Of a stretch of 64,000 bases of DNA, positions 17,408-24,071 are shown in pieces (position 1 is the first letter of the stretch; each line of letters starts with the position of its first letter). Both the position numbers and the translations under genes were made by a program. The stretch spans positions 27,510 through 91,509 of the forward strand of contig NZ_JAATEM010000030.1 in assembly GCF_012034205.1 (NCBI RefSeq). The letters run 5' to 3'. A model generated the notes under the pieces. That model did not search any database. It saw nothing but the letters and a program-made list of their open reading frames with translations, and was not told where the DNA came from. The DNA is from Streptomyces composti (GTDB taxonomy: Bacteria; Actinomycetota; Actinomycetes; Streptomycetales; Streptomycetaceae).

Positions 17408-17736
17408 CCGCCGAACCGAGATTCGACGAGGTCATCCACGCGCCCCACAGGCTGCGCATCTGTGCCGCGCTCGCGGCGGCCTCGGAGACCGAGTTCTCGG
17501 TGCTGCGCGAGCTGCTCGGGGTCTCCGACCCCGTCCTCAGCAAGCACCTGCGCACCTTGCAGGACGCCGGTTACGTCGCCCTCACCAAACCGACCGGCCG
17601 GGGCGGCCGCGTCCGCACCTGGGTCGGCCTCACCGGGAAGGGACGGCACGCTCTCCAGGCCCATGTCGCAGAGCTTCGCCGGCTCACGGACCACCTGCCC
17701 GCCGAGTCGTCCGGGCCATCCACGGCGCCGGGGTGA
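17404..17736 (+). CDS. winged-helix transcriptional regulator (HTH_34 / MarR-like)
   Basis: This 110-residue protein is essentially one winged helix-turn-helix domain. An N-terminal helix (FDEVIHAPHRLRICAALA) leads to the helix-turn-helix (FSVLRELLGVSDPVLSKHLRTLQDAGYV), a wing with basic residues (KPTGRGGRVRTWV) and a C-terminal dimerisation helix. This layout fits the single-domain PF13601-type regulators. Its start codon overlaps the stop of the upstream membrane protein gene (ATGA). No ligand domain is present, so sensing, if any, may come from its partner. Confidence 0.8.
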   Translation: MTAEPRFDEVIHAPHRLRICAALAAASETEFSVLRELLGVSDPVLSKHLRTLQDAGYVALTKPTGRGGRVRTWVGLTGKGRHALQAHVAELRRLTDHLPAESSGPSTAPG

Positions 17737-17919
17737 CCGGCGCTCGTACGCGTTCGGAGACACAAAACGCACATCGGCTCGCACCGTGGCAGCCGCTGCC
17801 GGCTCGGGCGATCGCCGCCGCCGATCACTGATGTGCCACTAATCTGACGCGCCGTGTGCCCGCCCTCGGGAGGGCGCGCCAGTGATCCAGTGATCCACCA
17901 ACGGCATTGCGGAGATGAT

Positions 17920-18996
17920 GTGTTCGGCAAGCATGCACGACGAGCACTACACAGTGGCGTCCTCCTGCTCGCCCTCGCTCTGACAGCGGGCTGCGGCGGC
18001 GACGGTGAAGGCGACGGCGGCGGGGGGTCGTGGGCGCAGCCGGGCGGCGACGCGACGCAGGAAGGGACCTCGGGTGCGAAGCCCTCGGGCCCCCTCTACA
18101 CCGACAAGACGGCGACACTCAGCAACGCCTGGGCCGTCAAGCGTGGTTGCCCGACGTCCGTCTACCTCGAGTTCAGGGACGACGGGCCGCACGTCACGGA
18201 CTCCCCGGCGAAGGACCATCCGCAGGACGACGGAGGCACCTGGCCCTCGATCAGGTGGATCCCCCCGTGCAGCGCCCCGTCGAAGCCGGTGCTCTACTTC
18301 GACGACCCGGTCGCCAAGGTCTCCGGATCGCAGACCCCGTCGAGCTGCCGGGCCGACATCCGGAACGCGCTGGGCGACGGCTCCTGGCTGGACGCCTACA
18401 GCGGGCGCAACCTGGCGGCGGGCGACGAGTTCTGCACGGAATTCGAGGAGCACAGGCAGGTGGTCCACTTCCGGGTCACGAAGGTGTCCGGCACGCCGGC
18501 CCGCGAGATCGACTGGTCCGTCTCCGCGTGGCGCACCCCGGACGAGCCGGCGAAGAAGGAGTCCTACGACGAACCGGTCTACAAGGACCTGCCCCTCACC
18601 CTGAGCGAGGAGGCCTCGGAGGCGAACGACTGCGCGGTCGGGCACGCCAGCGTGTTCTCGAAGTCGCCGATCCTCAAGTACGTCAAGGGCTCGATGGCGG
18701 ACGCGGACATCCTCTACTTCCCGGACTGCCTGAGCTCCCCGAAGATCCGCTTCGGGGAACGCACGACACCGGTGGACGGTGACGTGGGAGCGTCCGCCTG
18801 CGTGGACGCCGTCGCCAACGCGGCGGAGAACACGGGTGACCTGGAGCTGTCCGAGCTGAAGGCGGGGCAGCGGTACTGCTCCTTCAGCAGCGATCGGGAC
18901 GCGGTCGCCCTGATCAAGGTGGTAGAGCTGACCACCGGGCCTTCCGCGTCGGTGAAGTTCTCGGTGACGAGCTGGAAGGTGCCCGAACCTCAGTAG
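17920..18996 (+). CDS. secreted lipoprotein with a duplicated four-cysteine module
   Basis: This 358-residue protein starts at GTG 17920, with GGAG upstream at 17911-17914. The signal sequence ends in a lipobox LTAGC with Cys25. A Gly/Asp-rich linker is followed by two repeats of the same ~120-residue unit. Each has four cysteines: 77, 117, 143, 172 in the first and 238, 270, 294, 320 in the second. Matching motifs include PPCSAPSKPVLYF versus PDCLSSPKIRF, and the endings VSAWRTPD versus VTSWKVPE. Eight extracytoplasmic cysteines suggest disulfide bonds within each module. I recognise no known domain. It is a single gene, and the RHH gene converges on it. Confidence 0.75.
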   Translation: MFGKHARRALHSGVLLLALALTAGCGGDGEGDGGGGSWAQPGGDATQEGTSGAKPSGPLYTDKTATLSNAWAVKRGCPTSVYLEFRDDGPHVTDSPAKDHPQDDGGTWPSIRWIPPCSAPSKPVLYFDDPVAKVSGSQTPSSCRADIRNALGDGSWLDAYSGRNLAAGDEFCTEFEEHRQVVHFRVTKVSGTPAREIDWSVSAWRTPDEPAKKESYDEPVYKDLPLTLSEEASEANDCAVGHASVFSKSPILKYVKGSMADADILYFPDCLSSPKIRFGERTTPVDGDVGASACVDAVANAAENTGDLELSELKAGQRYCSFSSDRDAVALIKVVELTTGPSASVKFSVTSWKVPEPQ

Positions 18997-18998
18997 CG

Positions 18999-19073
18999 GC
19001 CGGCCCGCGGGCTGGGGCGGTCGCCTGCGCGCGGCCGGCCGCGGGCAGGCGCCTGTGGCGCCGTTGCGGCGCC
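18999..19073. terminator. GC-rich hairpin region between convergent genes
   Basis: GGCGCC at 19057-19062 and 19068-19073 pairs around GTTGC, and a longer CGGCCGGCCCGC / GCGGCCGGCCGCGGGC arrangement lies just upstream. It sits between the convergent lipoprotein and RHH genes and probably terminates both. The exact fold was not computed. Confidence 0.4.
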
Positions 19074-19101
19074 GTCTTCGGAAGTGGCCGCTCCAGCCCG
19101 C

Positions 19102-19332
19102 CTACACGATGTGAACGCGTTCGTAGTCGCCGCTCGGGCTGCGGAGCATGACGTCGTTCCCCTTCGCCATGCGCTCCTCCAGGAACGCATAGATCTGCAC
19201 CGCCCTGTTGATCACGTCCGTCTTGGTGAGTCCCGTCGCGTCCACCAGCTTGCTGATCGCGTCCACCGCCGGCGGCACCAGCGTGACCGAGTACCGCTCA
19301 TTGCCCTGCGGACGGCTCTTGACCGGGGTCAT
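19102..19332 (-). CDS. ribbon-helix-helix (CopG/ParD-like) DNA-binding protein
   Basis: This 76-residue protein starts at ATG 19332 with a near-perfect GGGAGGAGG site upstream, so the longer upstream frame is not the real start. Residues ~13-56 form a ribbon-helix-helix: beta strand NERYSVTLV, helix PPAVDAISKLVDATG, turn LTK and helix TDVINRAVQIYAFLEERM. A short C-terminal tail NDVMLRSPSGDYERVHIV follows. Such dimers act as autorepressors, antitoxins or centromere-binding proteins. No toxin gene of usual type adjoins it. Its upstream region (19407-19470) contains four phased TACTGCA repeats and a perfect palindrome, which are likely targets. Confidence 0.8.
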   Translation of the reverse strand: MTPVKSRPQGNERYSVTLVPPAVDAISKLVDATGLTKTDVINRAVQIYAFLEERMAKGNDVMLRSPSGDYERVHIV

Positions 19333-19406
19333 ACGCACCTCCTCCCTGGTTGTCGCGCTCGGATCCCGGTGCCCTCTGCACCTGCCGCGAGCACGAAGAC
19401 GACCAC

Positions 19407-19447
19407 TACTGCATCCACTACTGCACCCATACTGCATCCATACTGCA
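19407..19447. repeat. iteron-like array: four TACTGCA heptamers
   Basis: TACTGCA occurs at 19407-19413, 19419-19425, 19430-19436 and 19441-19447. Start-to-start distances are 12, 11 and 11 bases, about one helical turn, so all copies face the same side of the DNA. The array lies 75 bases upstream of the RHH start codon. RHH proteins typically bind such phased repeats cooperatively. Confidence 0.75.
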
Positions 19448-19453
19448 ACGAGT

Positions 19454-19471
19454 AGGTGCAAAAATGCACCT
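19454..19471. promoter_or_regulatory. perfect palindrome next to the TACTGCA array
   Basis: AGGTGCA (19454-19460) and TGCACCT (19465-19471) are exact inverted repeats around AAAA. It lies seven bases after the last TACTGCA copy and between the divergent RHH gene and mini-frame. It may be an operator or a transcript hairpin. Confidence 0.55.
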
Positions 19472-19661
19472 GGGATGCTACCGTCACCACACGCAGGCGT
19501 CGCCTGCGAAGACGTTCCGAGAGGAGCAGCCATGGTCAACGTCCGACCCCGCCCGGTGCCGGTCTAGGTAGGACGCCTGGACCAGGGCCCGGGCCGTGGA
19601 GCCGGCTGATTGCTGGGCAGGGCGCCCAGAAGCTGACGAGCCGGTTCCGACAGCGCCTTTG

Positions 19662-19973
19662 ATGAGTACCCATGAGGTCTTCCCGTCCAGCAGCAGTGAG
19701 GAACCGAGCGCTGCTGCCTACGTCAAGATCACGACCACGCGCAATGGTCCGGCATTCGCCGCGTCCGTGCCGGCGAAGGAGGCGGGCCGGCTGCTGGAGA
19801 CGAGTCACCTCGTGTTCAGCATCTCGGGAACGGTGATCGCACCCCCCGCCATGGCCAAGGCCGTGGAGGTGGCCGGCCTCGGAATGCCGTGGCAGATGAC
19901 CGCCGCCCTGCTCGCCCTGGCAGCCGCGCTGCCACTCACCTGCTACCTGGCGGCCCTTCGCCGCCGAGTGTGA
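19662..19973 (+). CDS. small hypothetical protein with C-terminal membrane segments
   Basis: This 103-residue frame starts at ATG 19662 and ends just before a strong terminator. The first half is hydrophilic (MSTHEVFPSSSSEEPS), then comes VKITTTRNGPAFAASVPAKEAG, and the C-terminal third has two hydrophobic stretches (LVFSISGTVIAPPAMAKAVEVAG and MTAALLALAAALPLTCYLAAL) ending in a basic RRRV tail. No clear ribosome-binding site precedes the ATG, and no family was recognised. Small membrane proteins of this shape occur among Streptomyces plasmid spread genes, but no motif supports that here. Codon third positions are moderately GC-rich, so coding status is probable rather than sure. Confidence 0.45.
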   Translation: MSTHEVFPSSSSEEPSAAAYVKITTTRNGPAFAASVPAKEAGRLLETSHLVFSISGTVIAPPAMAKAVEVAGLGMPWQMTAALLALAAALPLTCYLAALRRRV

Positions 19974-19981
19974 CATCACCA

Positions 19982-20011
19982 GAGCCCGCCCTGTTCAGGG
20001 CGGGCTCTTCT
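19982..20011 (+). terminator. strong intrinsic hairpin terminator
   Basis: GAGCCCGCCCT and AGGGCGGGCTC form a perfect 11-base stem around GTTC, followed by TTCTTC. It begins eight bases after the stop of the small membrane-protein gene, which supports that gene being expressed. Confidence 0.8.
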
Positions 20012-20049
20012 TCGGTGCACGGACTCCTCACCAGGGCCGGCAATTCACC

Positions 20050-20097
20050 GGAGTGAGTGCTCACTCATTGACGGAGTGAGCACTCACTCCGTACTCT
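20050..20097 (+). promoter_or_regulatory. nested-palindrome operator overlapping the promoter of the TetR gene
   Basis: GGAGTGAGTGCTCACTC (20050-20066) and its exact reverse complement (20074-20090) flank a seven-base spacer. Each 16-base half is itself a near palindrome (GAGTGAG-NN-CTCACTC), so this is two TetR-type operators arranged symmetrically. The -35 TTGACG (20068-20073) lies at the exact centre. The -10 TACTCT (20092-20097) follows the right operator after an 18-base spacing. A repressor bound here would block its own promoter. Confidence 0.75.
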
Positions 20098-20146
20098 CGG
20101 CGCATCCAAGGAACAAGAGAGCACGCGACGCCGCCGCGCGCCCGCC

Positions 20147-20764
20147 ATGTCGCCGGAGCAGCGTCGCGAGATGATCATCCGGACGGCCATCCCGCTGATC
20201 GCCGAGTACGGCGCCGCGGTGACCACCGCGAAGATCGCCCGTGCCGCGGGCATCGGAGAGGGCACGATCTTCCGGGTCTTCGCCGACAAGGACGAGTTGC
20301 TGCAGGCCTGTGTGTCCCAGGCGCTCTCCCCCGACGACGCGATCCGCGAGCTCGACGCGATCGACCCCGCCCTGCCCCTGGCCGAACGGCTCGCGGAGGC
20401 CGCCGAGGCGCTGCAGGCACACATGTCCCGCATGGGCGCGATCATCGGGTCGCTGGGCCATCACGGCGGCAAGCATCCGGGCACGATGCGCGGTGCGGGC
20501 CGCGAGGAGTCGGTGGCCCGCATCCGAGCGGCCCTGGTGGAGCTGCTCGAGCCCGACCGGGCGGCCCTGCGCCGGTCGCCCGAGCAGATCGCGGCCCTGT
20601 TCTTCGGTCTGCTGTTCGTCCAGCCGCGCGTGGAGGACAAGCCCGCTCTGGCCCCTCAGGAGCTGGCGGAGGTCTTCCTGCACGGGGCGCTGTCGGACCG
20701 CGGCAGGGCCGGGGACAAGGACGCCGACGAGGGCGACGGCGACGGCAGGGGAGGCAATCAGTGA
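20147..20764 (+). CDS. TetR-family transcriptional regulator (autoregulated)
   Basis: This 205-residue regulator has an N-terminal TetR helix-turn-helix at about residues 10-55 (AAVTTAKIARAAGIGEGTIFRVFADKDELL). A variable ligand domain follows, with LPLAERLAEAAEALQAHMSRMG in its first part. The C-terminus is a charged low-complexity tail (GRAGDKDADEGDGDGRGG). The upstream double operator overlapping its promoter indicates tight autorepression. Its stop overlaps the GTG of the next gene (GTGA), so the membrane protein downstream is very likely part of the same regulon. The inducer is unknown; drug or lipid-like molecules are usual for this family. Confidence 0.85.
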   Translation: MSPEQRREMIIRTAIPLIAEYGAAVTTAKIARAAGIGEGTIFRVFADKDELLQACVSQALSPDDAIRELDAIDPALPLAERLAEAAEALQAHMSRMGAIIGSLGHHGGKHPGTMRGAGREESVARIRAALVELLEPDRAALRRSPEQIAALFFGLLFVQPRVEDKPALAPQELAEVFLHGALSDRGRAGDKDADEGDGDGRGGNQ

Positions 20765-21174
20765 GCGCGCGGAGGAGGCGTCGTCTCGGGGTGACTGCCC
20801 TGGCCGTCCTGGCCCCCCTTCTGGTGTGGGTGATAGCGGATCCGCTGGCGGGGCATTCGCTGCGGATCACGGACGGTGAGGAGACGCTCGACATCGGTGC
20901 CGTGCCGGTGGCGTTCGTGGGGCTGCTCGCGTCACTGCTGGGGTGGGGTCTGCTGGCCGTCCTGGAGCGGTTCACGGCTCGGCGGGCCCGGACCATCTGG
21001 ACCGTGGTGGCAGGCGCCGTGCTGCTGTTGTCCTTCCTGCCGCTGACCGGCGGTGGCATGGACGGCGGCACCCGGTTCTCGCTGGCGGTCATGCATGTGG
21101 CGGTGGCCGCGGTGCTGATCCCGGGGTTCGCCGGCCGGTCCGCAGACTCCCGGGCAGGGAGGCGGGCCGGGTAA
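20761..21174 (+). CDS. DUF6069-like four-helix membrane protein
   Basis: This 137-residue protein is translationally coupled to the TetR gene by a GTGA overlap. Four hydrophobic segments are evident (LGVTALAVLAPLLVWVIADP, AVPVAFVGLLASLLGWGLLAVL, IWTVVAGAVLLLSFLPL, SLAVMHVAVAAVLIPGF), with an Arg-rich start and end. The arrangement resembles the DUF6069 family of actinobacterial membrane proteins that often sit beside TetR regulators; no biochemical role is known. It may be the regulated output of the preceding repressor. Confidence 0.65.
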   Translation: MSARRRRRLGVTALAVLAPLLVWVIADPLAGHSLRITDGEETLDIGAVPVAFVGLLASLLGWGLLAVLERFTARRARTIWTVVAGAVLLLSFLPLTGGGMDGGTRFSLAVMHVAVAAVLIPGFAGRSADSRAGRRAG

Positions 21175-21212
21175 CGGTCGGCTGCACGCGTGCGGCGACG
21201 GCGCGGACAGCA

Positions 21213-21253
21213 CCGAGCCCCCGCCCCGAAGTCGCTTCGGGGCGGGGGCTCGG
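21213..21253. terminator. very strong bidirectional terminator hairpin
   Basis: CCGAGCCCCCGCCCCGAAG and CTTCGGGGCGGGGGCTCGG form a perfect 19-base stem around a TCG loop. It separates the TetR-membrane unit from the convergent cdsA gene and can serve both directions. Confidence 0.85.
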
Positions 21254-21314
21254 ACGTGCGGGTTCAGACGGGCTGACGGGTCAGACGTGCCGCGGGTTCC
21301 GGCGTGCCGCGGGT

Positions 21315-22439
21315 TCAGCTGCCCACGAAGACCACCAGCAGGAGCCAGACGACCGGGGCCGTCGGCAGGAGGGAGTCGAGCCGGTCCATGATGCCGCCGT
21401 GGCCGGGCAGCAGGGTGCCCATGTCCTTGATGCCGAGGTCCCGCTTGATCATGGACTCGCCCAGGTCGCCCAGGGTGGCGCTGGCGGCGACCGCGAGGCC
21501 GAGCAGCAGGCCCTGCCACCAGGTGCCGTCGTCGATCAGGAACTGCAAGCACAGCGCACCCACGACCATCGCGAAGGCGACCGCGCCCAGCAGGCCCTCG
21601 CGGGTCTTTCCGGGGCTGATCCGCGGGGCGAGCTTGTGCTTGCCGAAGCGCCAGCCGACCGCGTAGGCGCCGGTGTCGCTGACCACGGTGAGCAGCAGGA
21701 AGGTCAGCACCCGCCAGGGACCGTCGTCCGCGGTGAGCATCATGGCGACGAAGGTGGCGAGGAACGGCACGTAGAACGCGGCGAACACGCCCGCGGTGAC
21801 GTCCTTGAGGTAGCCCTCGGGCGGCTGCGTCATCCGCCAGACCAGCACGGCCAGCGCGGTGAGCGCCATGGCGATCCAGGCGCCCTCGGCGCCCCGGACG
21901 TATCCGGCGATCACCATGGCCGCGCCGCCGAGGGCGAGCGGCACCAGCGGCGCCTTGATGCCCTTGCGCTCCTCCAGCCGCTTGGTCAGCTCCCACAGGC
22001 CCACCACCACGGCCACGGCGATGACGCCGACGAAGACGGCCTTCACCACGAACAGCGACGCGACGATCACGGCGCCGAGACCGACGCCGACCCCTATCGC
22101 CGCGCCCAGGTCGCGCCCGGCGCTCTTCTTCTGCGGCTGGGGCGCCGGCTGCGGGGCGTCGGACATGGGCTCCGGATTCTGCGGCACCTCCCCGGTGCGG
22201 GAGCGCGCCTGCGTCGTCTCGTCTCGGAACAGGGGGCCGCTCAGCCGAGTGGCCCCCAGTTCCGCATCCTGGTCGTCGCCGTGCGCGGGCACGTCGTCCA
22301 CGAAGGGCAGAGGGCGGGTCTGCTGCGCGTTGTGCGCATCGTACGCGGGACCCGCCGGGACAGCCCCCTGGGCGGGCCCCTGGTCGGACGGCCCCCAGTA
22401 CCCGGGCTGCGGCGGCGTCCCCCAGGAAGAGTCGTTCAT
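21315..22439 (-). CDS. cdsA: phosphatidate cytidylyltransferase (CDP-diglyceride synthase)
   Basis: This 374-residue membrane enzyme makes CDP-diacylglycerol from phosphatidate and CTP, the branch point to all phospholipids. The family signature is intact near the C-terminus: MIKRDLGIKDMGTLLPGHGG followed by IMDRLDS. SDTGAYAVGWRFGKHKLAP upstream is also typical. About eight hydrophobic segments follow a ~120-residue hydrophilic, Pro/Gln-rich N-terminal region, which is longer than in E. coli but usual in Streptomyces. The ATG at 22439 overlaps the frr stop codon (ATGA), so it is the last gene of the pyrH-frr-cdsA run. Confidence 0.93.
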   Translation of the reverse strand: MNDSSWGTPPQPGYWGPSDQGPAQGAVPAGPAYDAHNAQQTRPLPFVDDVPAHGDDQDAELGATRLSGPLFRDETTQARSRTGEVPQNPEPMSDAPQPAPQPQKKSAGRDLGAAIGVGVGLGAVIVASLFVVKAVFVGVIAVAVVVGLWELTKRLEERKGIKAPLVPLALGGAAMVIAGYVRGAEGAWIAMALTALAVLVWRMTQPPEGYLKDVTAGVFAAFYVPFLATFVAMMLTADDGPWRVLTFLLLTVVSDTGAYAVGWRFGKHKLAPRISPGKTREGLLGAVAFAMVVGALCLQFLIDDGTWWQGLLLGLAVAASATLGDLGESMIKRDLGIKDMGTLLPGHGGIMDRLDSLLPTAPVVWLLLVVFVGS

Positions 22440-22996
22440 CAGACCTCGAGCAGCTCTGCTTCCTTGTGCTTCAGGAGCTCGTCCACCTGGGCGACGTACT
22501 TGTGGGTGGTGTCGTCCAGCTCCTTCTCCGCTCGGCGGCCCTCGTCCTCGCCGATCTCGCCGTCCTTGACCATCTTGTCGATGGCGTCCTTGGCCTTGCG
22601 GCGCACCGAGCGGATGGACACCTTGGCGTCCTCGCCCTTGGCCTTGGCGACCTTGATGTACTCGCGACGGCGCTCCTCGGTCAGCTCGGGGAACACCACC
22701 CGGATGATGTTGCCGTCGTTGCTCGGGTTGACGCCGAGGTCCGAGTCGCGGATCGCCTGCTCGATGTTGCGCAGCGCGCTCTTGTCGAAGGGCGTCACCA
22801 CGGCCATGCGCGGCTCGGGCACGGAGAACGAGGCCAGCTGGTTGATCGGCGTCGGTGCACCGTAGTAGTCGGCCACGATCTTGTTGAACATCGCCGGGTG
22901 CGCACGACCGGTGCGGATCGCGGCGAAGTCCTCCTTGGCGACCACGACGGCCTTCTCCATCTTCTCCTCGGCCTCGAGGAGGGTCTCTTCGATCAC
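22439..22996 (-). CDS. frr: ribosome recycling factor
   Basis: This 185-residue protein splits post-termination ribosomes together with EF-G. It starts IEETLLEAEEKMEKAVVVAKEDFAAIRTGRA after the initiating GTG, and it contains the conserved RxGRAHPAMF region and the SVPEPRMAVVTPFDKS hinge-domain segment. Two GTG codons are adjacent (22999 and 22996); AGGAG lies six bases before the second, which is preferred and gives the standard length. The longer upstream frame has no family similarity. It precedes cdsA with an ATGA overlap. Confidence 0.95.
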   Translation of the reverse strand: MIEETLLEAEEKMEKAVVVAKEDFAAIRTGRAHPAMFNKIVADYYGAPTPINQLASFSVPEPRMAVVTPFDKSALRNIEQAIRDSDLGVNPSNDGNIIRVVFPELTEERRREYIKVAKAKGEDAKVSIRSVRRKAKDAIDKMVKDGEIGEDEGRRAEKELDDTTHKYVAQVDELLKHKEAELLEV

Positions 22997-23125
22997 CACT
23001 TGCTCCTGCGTGTCTTGAGTAGGCCCGGCTGCGGTTCCGTTGTCTCGGCGGCGGCCGGCTGCGTCGCGTCTTCTTTCTGCACGGTTCCCGACCGGCGGGC
23101 CATTGTCCACCCCCGGCCGGGGTGA

Positions 23126-23884
23126 TCAGCCGCGGCTGACCTGGTCACCCACCAGCGTGCCGATCTTCTCACCCTTGACCGCGCGCGCGATATTGCCCTC
23201 CGCGAGCAGTTCGAAGACGACGATCGGGAGATTGTTGTCGCGGCACAGGGTGACCGCCGTGGCGTCGGCGACCTTCAGGTCGCGGGTGATGACCTCCCCG
23301 TAGCCGAGGTGGTCGAACTTGACCGCGTCGGGGTTGGTCTTCGGGTCGGAGTCGTACACCCCGTCCACGCCGTTCTTGCCCATGAGCAGCGCCTCGGCGT
23401 CGATCTCCAGGGCGCGCTGGGCGGCGGTGGTGTCGGTGGAGAAGTACGGCATGCCCATACCGGCGCCGAAGATGACCACGCGGCCCTTCTCCAGGTGCCG
23501 GACGGCACGCAGCGGGATGTAGGGCTCGGCGACCTGCCCCATGGTGATCGCGGTCTGCACCCGGCAGTCCACGCCCTCCTTCTCCAGGAAGTCCTGGAGG
23601 GCGAGGCAGTTCATCACGGTGCCGAGCATGCCCATGTAGTCGGAGCGGGCGCGGTCCATGCCGCGCACCTGGAGTTCGGCGCCGCGGAAGAAGTTCCCGC
23701 CGCCGATGACGATCGCGATCTGTGCGCCGTCGCGGACCACGGCAGCGATCTCGCGTGCGATGGCGTGCACCACGTCGGGGTCGACGCCCAGTCCCCCGCC
23801 ACCGGAGAACGCCTCTCCGGACAGCTTCAGCAGAAACCGGCCGCGTACTTTGCCGTCGTCGCTCTTCTCAGCCTTGGTGGTCAT
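23126..23884 (-). CDS. pyrH: UMP kinase
   Basis: This 252-residue amino-acid-kinase-fold enzyme phosphorylates UMP to UDP. It shows the family's KLSGEAFSGGGGLGVDPD start, the GGGNFFRG nucleotide-binding loop at about residue 60 and the MGKNGVDGVYDSDP region near the C-terminal third. A short charged N-terminal extension (MTTKAEKSDDGKVRGR) precedes the first beta strand. The gene lies downstream of tsf and upstream of frr on the same strand, the order common to many bacteria. Confidence 0.95.
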   Translation of the reverse strand: MTTKAEKSDDGKVRGRFLLKLSGEAFSGGGGLGVDPDVVHAIAREIAAVVRDGAQIAIVIGGGNFFRGAELQVRGMDRARSDYMGMLGTVMNCLALQDFLEKEGVDCRVQTAITMGQVAEPYIPLRAVRHLEKGRVVIFGAGMGMPYFSTDTTAAQRALEIDAEALLMGKNGVDGVYDSDPKTNPDAVKFDHLGYGEVITRDLKVADATAVTLCRDNNLPIVVFELLAEGNIARAVKGEKIGTLVGDQVSRG

Positions 23885-23920
23885 GGTCGGATTCCGCCTC
23901 TTTCACGTGTTGCACATACA

Positions 23921-23971
23921 AGGAGGCCATTGCCGGTCAGGGTTTCGCATCCCGTGCGGCAATGGCCTCCT
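23921..23971 (-). terminator. long hairpin between tsf and pyrH
   Basis: AGGAGGCCATTGCC (23921-23934) and GGCAATGGCCTCCT (23958-23971) form an exact 14-base stem with a 23-base loop that can fold further (GGG/CCC). It lies 101 bases beyond the tsf stop and 37 bases before the pyrH start. It may terminate tsf transcripts partially or control pyrH; the arm contains an AGGAGG-like sequence. Confidence 0.6.
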
Positions 23972-24071
23972 CGTCAGATCTGCTGTCGTCCCGCACGCGC
24001 AGGTGCGTGACGCCGTGTCCGGACGACTGCTGACGACCCTATCGGGGCCGAGCGTCCGTCGCGGTACGGAC

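Larger units (their letters stand above)
19333..19661. other. 329-base regulatory spacer between the RHH gene and the downstream small gene
   Basis: It holds the RHH ribosome-binding site (minus strand), the TACTGCA array, the GGTGCA-AAAA-TGCACC palindrome and, on the plus strand, an 11-codon frame at 19532-19567 (MVNVRPRPVPV, then TAG) preceded by GAGAGGAGC. Whether that mini-frame is translated cannot be told. Beyond it (19568-19661) nothing recognisable is seen. The spacer is less GC-rich than its surroundings. Confidence 0.6.

Noticed and set aside
22997..23110. Extended N-terminus for ribosome recycling factor
   Set aside because: The extra residues have no family similarity and would skip the AGGAG site that fits GTG 22996.
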